The notes under the pieces were generated by a model. That model worked only from the letters and a program-made list of their open reading frames with translations. It was not told the DNA's origin and made no database searches. From assembly GCA_015494005.1 (NCBI GenBank), contig WGCB01000778.1:1-5371 (forward strand): 5,371 nt of DNA, given 5' to 3'. The position numbers and the translations under genes are program-made. Shown piece after piece: positions 1 to 5,371 of this stretch (positions are counted from its first letter, which is position 1; every line of letters starts with the position of its first letter). The stretch is from Caldilineaceae bacterium. Lineage in GTDB: Bacteria > Chloroflexota > Anaerolineae > Caldilineales > Caldilineaceae.

Positions 1-2023
<2,023 letters not shown>

Positions 2024-2058
2024 CTCGGCTCCGGGCCTGACATCGAATCCTGGAACAG

Positions 2059-2091
2059 AAGAGCCCTCCAGCCCACTGCCGGAGGGCTCTT
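2059..2091. terminator. Bidirectional intrinsic terminator between convergent genes
   Basis: A perfect 11-bp inverted repeat (AAGAGCCCTCC at 2059-2069 against GGAGGGCTCTT at 2081-2091) encloses an 11-base loop. It sits in the 87-base gap between the clpC stop and the stop of the opposing glycosidase gene. The plus-strand transcript leaves the stem with a short U run (TCTTTC), and the minus-strand transcript leaves it with CTTCTGTT. The stem is strong and symmetrical but both U tracts are short. It most likely ends both transcripts. Nothing else is seen in the gap. Confidence 0.82.
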
Positions 2092-2110
2092 TCGCGTGCT
2101 CGAGTCGGGC

Positions 2111-3034
2111 TCAGCCGAAGCGGGCGTAGTCCAGGCACTCCTGGAAGGAGCAGGTGGCCAGGCCGATGACATGATCCCCACCGCCGTAGTAGACGTAGAT
2201 CCGATCCCCCACCCGGATGTTGGCGCAGGAGAAGACCACGTTGGGCACGTCCCCCCGCACCTCCCACAGCTCCTCGGGCCAGAAGATGGGCTCCTGGGGC
2301 CGGTGGATCACCCGGCTGGGGTCCTCCAGGTCCAGGAGGCAGACGCCGAAACGGTAGACGTGCTCCTGGTCGTAGGCATGGTAGAAGAGCAGCCAGCCGT
2401 GCTCCGTCTCGATGGGCACGCCGTTGGCCCCCACGGTGGTCTCGTCCCAGCCGTTCTCTGGCCGGGGCCCGAAGAGGGGGCGCATCTCTGCCGGGTTCCA
2501 GTGGCGCAGGTCGTCGCTGTAGGCCAGCCAGATCTGGGGGCGGCGGCGGTGCAGGGCCACGTACCGCCCGCGGATCTGGCGGGGGAAGAGGACGTGGTCC
2601 TTGTTGTCCTCCCCCAGGACCAGGGGACCCAGCCGCTCCCAGGTGAGGAGGTTGTGGCTGCGGGCGATCATGGGGGTGATGGTCCCGCCGCCGAAGTGGT
2701 CCAGGCCGTCCTCCGCCTGGGTGTAGCCGTAGGCGGTGTAGCACATGTAGAAGGCGCCGTCCAGCTCCAGCACCCGGGGATCCTCCACGCCCCGGCGCTC
2801 CAGAGGGTGGCCCGAAGGGCTGAGGACCGGTTGGCGCAGTCGGTTCCAGTGGATGCCGTCGGTGCTCACCGCGTAGCCGATGCGGCTGATCCAGTCCTGG
2901 CCCTGGGCCCGGTAGAACATGTGGAAGAGGCCATTGTGGTGGACGACCCCCGGGTTGAAGACGTTGGCCGACTCCCAGGGGGAGGCGGGATCCGGCAGCA
3001 GGATGGGGTTTTGGGAGATGCGTTCCAGCTTCAT
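2111..3034 (-). CDS. GH130-family glycoside phosphorylase/hydrolase (beta-mannoside-type)
   Basis: This 307-residue protein has no signal peptide, so it is probably a cytoplasmic five-bladed beta-propeller enzyme of glycoside hydrolase family 130. Characterised members phosphorolyse or hydrolyse beta-mannosides. Visible family motifs are QNPIL (8-12), FNPG (26-29), YR (41-42), [11 protein letters not shown] (50-60), GVEDPR (82-87, with the presumed general acid Asp85), DNKDHVLFP (143-151), ALHRR (160-164), [12 protein letters not shown] (168-179), FYHAY (217-221) and YYGGGD (282-287). Length is normal. I chose the ATG at 3034 because [12 protein letters not shown] is a typical family N-terminus. 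An in-frame GTG at 3082 would add 16 residues and lie only 13 bases from the permease stop; neither start has a good Shine-Dalgarno sequence. It is the last gene of the transporter operon, so it probably processes the imported sugar. Position 200 is Thr where many phosphorylases, as I recall them, have Lys, so hydrolase or phosphorylase activity is undecided. The substrate is inferred. Confidence 0.88.
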   Translation of the reverse strand: MKLERISQNPILLPDPASPWESANVFNPGVVHHNGLFHMFYRAQGQDWISRIGYAVSTDGIHWNRLRQPVLSPSGHPLERRGVEDPRVLELDGAFYMCYTAYGYTQAEDGLDHFGGGTITPMIARSHNLLTWERLGPLVLGEDNKDHVLFPRQIRGRYVALHRRRPQIWLAYSDDLRHWNPAEMRPLFGPRPENGWDETTVGANGVPIETEHGWLLFYHAYDQEHVYRFGVCLLDLEDPSRVIHRPQEPIFWPEELWEVRGDVPNVVFSCANIRVGDRIYVYYGGGDHVIGLATCSFQECLDYARFG

Positions 3035-3046
3035 GGGTCGTTCGAT

Positions 3047-3066
3047 TCTACTTGGCTCTACTTGGC
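3047..3066. repeat. Two-copy 10-bp tandem repeat upstream of the GH130 gene
   Basis: TCTACTTGGC occurs twice in immediate tandem (3047-3056 and 3057-3066), reading GCCAAGTAGA twice on the coding strand. It lies 13 bases before the ATG chosen for the GH130 gene, in the 61-base spacer after the permease. Two copies one helical turn apart could be a protein-binding site or a small slippage duplication; nothing here decides between them. Confidence 0.6.
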
Positions 3067-3095
3067 GCCCGATGCGCTGCACCGGACGGACTCGC

Positions 3096-3956
3096 TCAGC
3101 CCTTCAGCCCGCTGGTGACGATGCCTTCCTGGAAGTAGCGGCGGAAGAGCATGAAGAGGAGCAGGATGGGCAGGGTCAGGATGGTAGCGGCGGCCATCTG
3201 CGCGCCCGGGTAGTTGCCGTACTCGCCCTTGGTGAAGACGGCCAGCAGCACAGGCAGGGTCATCAGGTTGTAGTCCCGCACCACGATCAGGTTCCAGAGG
3301 AACTCGTCCCAGCGAGCCATGAAGTTGAAAAGGGCCACGAAGGCGGTCACCGACGTGGAGAGGGGGATCATGATGCGCCAGATGATGGTCATCTCCCCCG
3401 CGCCGTCGATGCGGGCTGCGTCGATCAGGTCCTGGGGGATGGTCTTGAAGAACTGGGTGAAGAGAAACACGCCGGTGGCGTCGGTGAGGAAGCGGATGAT
3501 CATGCCGGCGTAGGTGTTGATCAGGTTGAGCCGGAGCACCAGCAGGAAGGTGGGGATCAGGAACAGGATGCCCGGGAAGATCATCTGGTAGAGGATGGCG
3601 TTGGAGAGCAGGTCCCGGGCCCGGAACTCCAGCCGTCCCAGGGCGTATCCGGTGATGGCCGCGATGAAGACGATGGAGGCCGTCTCCACGGAGGCCACGA
3701 ACAGGGTGTTGAAGAAGGCCCGCAGAAACGGCCGCTGCAGGGCCACGCCTCCTCGCAGGATGAGCTGGTAGTGCTCGAAGGTCAGCCGGGTGGGCCAGAA
3801 GCGGGTGTAGATCTCCTCCGTGGGTTTGATGGAGGCCAGGAACATCCAGATGAAGGGGAAGAGCCAGAAGAGGGCCCCCACCGTCAGCAGGACGTAGATG
3901 GTGATCTCCAGCAGATGCCGCTGGTTTCTCCGTCTGCGCAGCCAGGTTCCCATCAT
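3096..3956 (-). CDS. Carbohydrate ABC transporter permease, MalG type (CUT1 family)
   Basis: This is a 286-residue inner-membrane subunit that forms half of a sugar import channel with the MalF-type partner encoded just upstream. About six hydrophobic segments are visible (roughly 17-41, 83-105, 119-143, 148-170, 197-215 and 250-270). The cytoplasmic EAA loop that docks the ATPase reads [12 protein letters not shown] (176-187) followed by IPLS (197-200). The C-terminus [13 protein letters not shown] (274-286) is the usual MalG-type ending. Length is normal. The first ATG of an ATGATG overlaps the upstream stop by 4 bp and lies 7 bases after a GGAGG core, so I chose it; the next ATG would drop one residue. 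The frame stays open far upstream of this ATG inside the partner gene, but that extension is low-complexity and unlike a transporter. The sugar cannot be read from the permease; the downstream GH130 gene suggests a mannoside-type oligosaccharide. Confidence 0.93.
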   Translation of the reverse strand: MMGTWLRRRRNQRHLLEITIYVLLTVGALFWLFPFIWMFLASIKPTEEIYTRFWPTRLTFEHYQLILRGGVALQRPFLRAFFNTLFVASVETASIVFIAAITGYALGRLEFRARDLLSNAILYQMIFPGILFLIPTFLLVLRLNLINTYAGMIIRFLTDATGVFLFTQFFKTIPQDLIDAARIDGAGEMTIIWRIMIPLSTSVTAFVALFNFMARWDEFLWNLIVVRDYNLMTLPVLLAVFTKGEYGNYPGAQMAAATILTLPILLLFMLFRRYFQEGIVTSGLKG

Positions 3957-4870
3957 AGGGCCACCTCCCGTTCGATCAAGCGGCGCACCACGGCCGTGGA
4001 TGCGAAGCTCAGCGCAGCCATGGAGATGGCCATGGCCGAGCCCAGACCGGCTTCCAGGTTCTCGAAGGTCTTCTGGTAGATGAGGAGCATGAAGGTCTGG
4101 GTGCTGCCCAGGGGCCCGCCACCGGTGATCAGATAGGGCTCGGTGAAGATGCCGTAGGAGAGGATGGTGGCGAAGACGAAGACCACGGTGAAGGACGGGT
4201 TGAGCAGGGGGATGGTGATGTAGCGGAAGCGCTGCCAGGCGTTGGCTCCGTCCACCGCGGCCGCGTCGTAGAGCTCCCTGGGGATGGCGTTGAGCCCGGC
4301 CAGGAAGATGAGGCCGTAGTAGCCCACGAACTTCCACACCACCACCAGGGCGATGGAGACCATGGCCAGCCGGGGATCCGTGAACCAGGGGATCCGCACG
4401 TGGAACAGCTTCCAGATCCAGGTGTTGATCAGCCCGTTCCCCGAGAGGAGCAGCAGGAAGACCACCGAGTAGGCCACCCCCGCCATGGTGTAGGAGGCCA
4501 GGAAGGCGGCGATGTAGAACCCCCGGAAGTGGCTCACCCGCTGCAGCATCATGGCCAGGAGCAGGGAGGCTGCGGCCACCGCGGGCAGGAAGAAGATCCA
4601 GAACTTGAAGGTCACCCAGAGGGCGTTCCAGAACTGAGGGTCGCTCACCACCAGGATGAAGTTGCCCAGCCCCACCCACTCTTTTTTGGGCGAGACGATG
4701 TTCCACTTCTGGAAGGCGATGATGAGCCCCCAGATGAACGGATAGACCCAGAAGACCAGGTTGTAGATCACGTAGGGGCTAACCAGAATGTAGGCGATCC
4801 AGTTGATACGGCGCCTGCGCTTGGCCGGCGCGGTGGATGGCTGCCCGGGAGCCGAGACGGAGGTCGTCAC
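3953..4870 (-). CDS. Carbohydrate ABC transporter permease, MalF type (CUT1 family)
   Basis: This 305-residue inner-membrane permease pairs with the MalG-type subunit encoded next. The N-terminal tail is short and basic (KRRRR, 17-21), followed by about six hydrophobic segments (roughly 28-52, 87-110, 117-142, 168-192, 220-245 and 275-296). The EAA loop reads ELYDAAAVDGAN (199-210) followed by IPLL (220-223), and the conserved stretch ITGGGPLGST (248-257) is typical of MalF/UgpA-type permeases. It lacks the extra N-terminal segments and large periplasmic loop of E. coli MalF, as most CUT1 permeases do. The GTG start is supported by GGAGGTGA four bases upstream. Its stop overlaps the next gene's ATG, so the two are probably translationally coupled. 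No ATP-binding subunit gene adjoins it within the window; many GC-rich bacteria share one MsiK-like ATPase among such importers. Confidence 0.93.
   Translation of the reverse strand: MTTSVSAPGQPSTAPAKRRRRINWIAYILVSPYVIYNLVFWVYPFIWGLIIAFQKWNIVSPKKEWVGLGNFILVVSDPQFWNALWVTFKFWIFFLPAVAAASLLLAMMLQRVSHFRGFYIAAFLASYTMAGVAYSVVFLLLLSGNGLINTWIWKLFHVRIPWFTDPRLAMVSIALVVVWKFVGYYGLIFLAGLNAIPRELYDAAAVDGANAWQRFRYITIPLLNPSFTVVFVFATILSYGIFTEPYLITGGGPLGSTQTFMLLIYQKTFENLEAGLGSAMAISMAALSFASTAVVRRLIEREVAL
3961..3969 (-). promoter_or_regulatory. Shine-Dalgarno site of the MalG-type permease
   Basis: On the coding strand GGGAGGTGG lies within the end of the MalF-type gene. Seven bases separate its GGAGG core from the first ATG of ATGATG, and ten separate it from the second. 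Spacing therefore favours the first ATG (3956), although both are usable. Confidence 0.75.
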
Positions 4871-4874
4871 GCTG

Positions 4875-4882
4875 TCACCTCC
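4875..4882 (-). promoter_or_regulatory. Shine-Dalgarno site fixing the GTG start of the MalF-type permease
   Basis: GGAGGTGA on the coding strand is a near-perfect match to the 16S rRNA anti-SD. Seven bases separate the GGAGG core from the GTG at 4870. This decides the start, as no ATG is available near the N-terminus. Confidence 0.8.
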
Positions 4883-4893
4883 AGGAGAACTGG

Positions 4894-4945
4894 CCAGGGA
4901 GGTCGCCCCGGCGAGGATCGTCCCCGCCTAGAGCGGCCTCCCTGG
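4894..4945 (-). promoter_or_regulatory. Intercistronic hairpin between binding-protein and permease genes
   Basis: CCAGGGAGG (4894-4902) is a perfect inverted complement of CCTCCCTGG (4937-4945). Pairing extends inward to 4906/4933 with one G-T wobble, giving a 13-bp stem. Inside it a second stem pairs 4910-4913 with 4925-4928 and 4915-4917 with 4921-4923. On the minus-strand transcript it begins nine bases after the binding-protein stop and ends 11 bases before the permease Shine-Dalgarno. No U run follows, so it is not a standard terminator. By analogy with malE-malF spacers it probably protects the upstream message from 3' decay or dampens permease expression. Confidence 0.68.
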
Positions 4946-4954
4946 GGGTCGCGT

Positions 4955-5371
4955 CTATTTGCTCAGCGCCAGGTAGTCCTCAATGGCCTTCACCGCGTCG
5001 GCCATGGCCTGCTCCGGTGTCTTGGTGCCGAACCAGATGGGCTCGATCATCTCCCGGCCCATGAGCCGCTGCACCTCGATGGTAGCCGGTGTCAGGGCCG
5101 GCGGCACGGAGTAGGGGACGCCCTCGGCATAGGCCTTGACCTTCGGGTTGGCGTCGAAGTACTCGGCGAAGAGCGGGTTGGTGGTCAGGTCCTCCCGCAC
5201 GGGCGGCAGGTTGGTGGTCTCCAACCAGGCCACGTCGTGCTGCACGTCGGAGAAGTACCACTTCATGAACTCCCAAGCCGCCTCCTTGTGCTTGGACTGG
5301 GCGAAGAGCACCATGCCCTTGGTGTCCGCGAAGGTGTACACCGGCTGGTCCTTGGGGTAGTCATCCGGCAC
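4955..5371 (-). CDS. Extracellular sugar-binding protein of an ABC transporter (family 1), C-terminal part only
   Basis: These are the last 138 residues of a carbohydrate-binding lipoprotein or secreted protein that delivers sugar to the MalFG-type permease. The frame is open to the right edge, so the GTG at 5371 is not taken as the start; signal peptide, N-lobe and most binding residues lie outside. Features typical of the SBP_bac_1 C-terminal region are the GMVLFAQSKHKEAAWEFMKW stretch (19-38), NLPPVRE (54-60) in the position of the common (L)PxR segment, and a helical tail with PEQAMADAVKAIEDYL (119-134), a common ending for the family. The usual full length is about 400-450 residues, so roughly two thirds is missing. 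It is the most upstream operon gene visible, and the promoter and any regulator are beyond the edge. The ligand cannot be told from this part. Confidence 0.9.
   Translation of the reverse strand: MPDDYPKDQPVYTFADTKGMVLFAQSKHKEAAWEFMKWYFSDVQHDVAWLETTNLPPVREDLTTNPLFAEYFDANPKVKAYAEGVPYSVPPALTPATIEVQRLMGREMIEPIWFGTKTPEQAMADAVKAIEDYLALSK

Noticed and set aside
2096..3118. A 340-codon open frame on the plus strand opposite the GH130 gene
   Set aside because: The translation is low-complexity and unlike any family, and the minus frame carries clear GH130 motifs. Long antisense frames are common in GC-rich genes. It would also start right after the shared terminator.
2919..4079. A 386-codon open frame on the plus strand opposite the MalG-type permease
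   Set aside because: It encodes mainly Glu, Gly, Asp, Gln and His runs, the antisense image of membrane-protein codons, and has no domain or convincing ribosome site.
3957..4706. Upstream extension of the MalG-type frame to a 536-residue protein
   Set aside because: The extra N-terminal part lies wholly inside the MalF-type gene in another frame and is low-complexity. The ATG at 3956 has a strong Shine-Dalgarno sequence and gives a normal-length permease.
5369..5371. GTG at the right edge as the start of the binding protein
   Set aside because: It falls exactly at the window edge and would give only the C-terminal third of a binding protein with no signal peptide, so the gene must continue outside.

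Overview
The window looks like ordinary bacterial chromosome, rich in G and C with strong third-position G/C bias and frequent GTG starts. It holds two convergent transcription units and no tRNA, rRNA, CRISPR array or insertion sequence that I can see. The organism cannot be fixed from the sequence alone. A ClpC-type unfoldase with a UVR-like middle region beside a carbohydrate ABC transporter would fit Chloroflexota or another GC-rich, Gram-positive-like or thermophilic lineage. That is a guess from general protein style.

Left part, plus strand (1-2023): the C-terminal five sixths or so of a ClpC-type AAA+ unfoldase. Both nucleotide-binding domains, the short middle domain and an LGF loop for docking ClpP are present. 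The N-terminal substrate/adaptor domain lies off the left edge. The gene ends before a strong hairpin terminator at 2059-2091, which also serves the opposing unit.

Right part, minus strand (5371 down to 2111): a four-gene carbohydrate operon read from right to left. It comprises the C-terminal end of an extracellular sugar-binding protein (5' end off the right edge), a MalF-type permease, a MalG-type permease and a GH130-family glycoside phosphorylase/hydrolase. The permease genes overlap by 4 bp (ATGA), each with a strong Shine-Dalgarno sequence. Binding protein and first permease are separated by 84 bases that fold into a long hairpin, as expected where much more binding protein than permease is needed. 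No ATP-binding subunit is encoded here, so the ATPase is either upstream outside the window or shared from elsewhere.

Inferred pathway: an oligosaccharide, plausibly a beta-mannoside, is captured outside the cell, imported by the MalFG-type channel and cleaved in the cytoplasm by the GH130 enzyme. The GH130 protein differs from the family pattern I remember at one or two active-site-region positions, which makes it the most interesting gene here. I do not see a convincing wholly new system.
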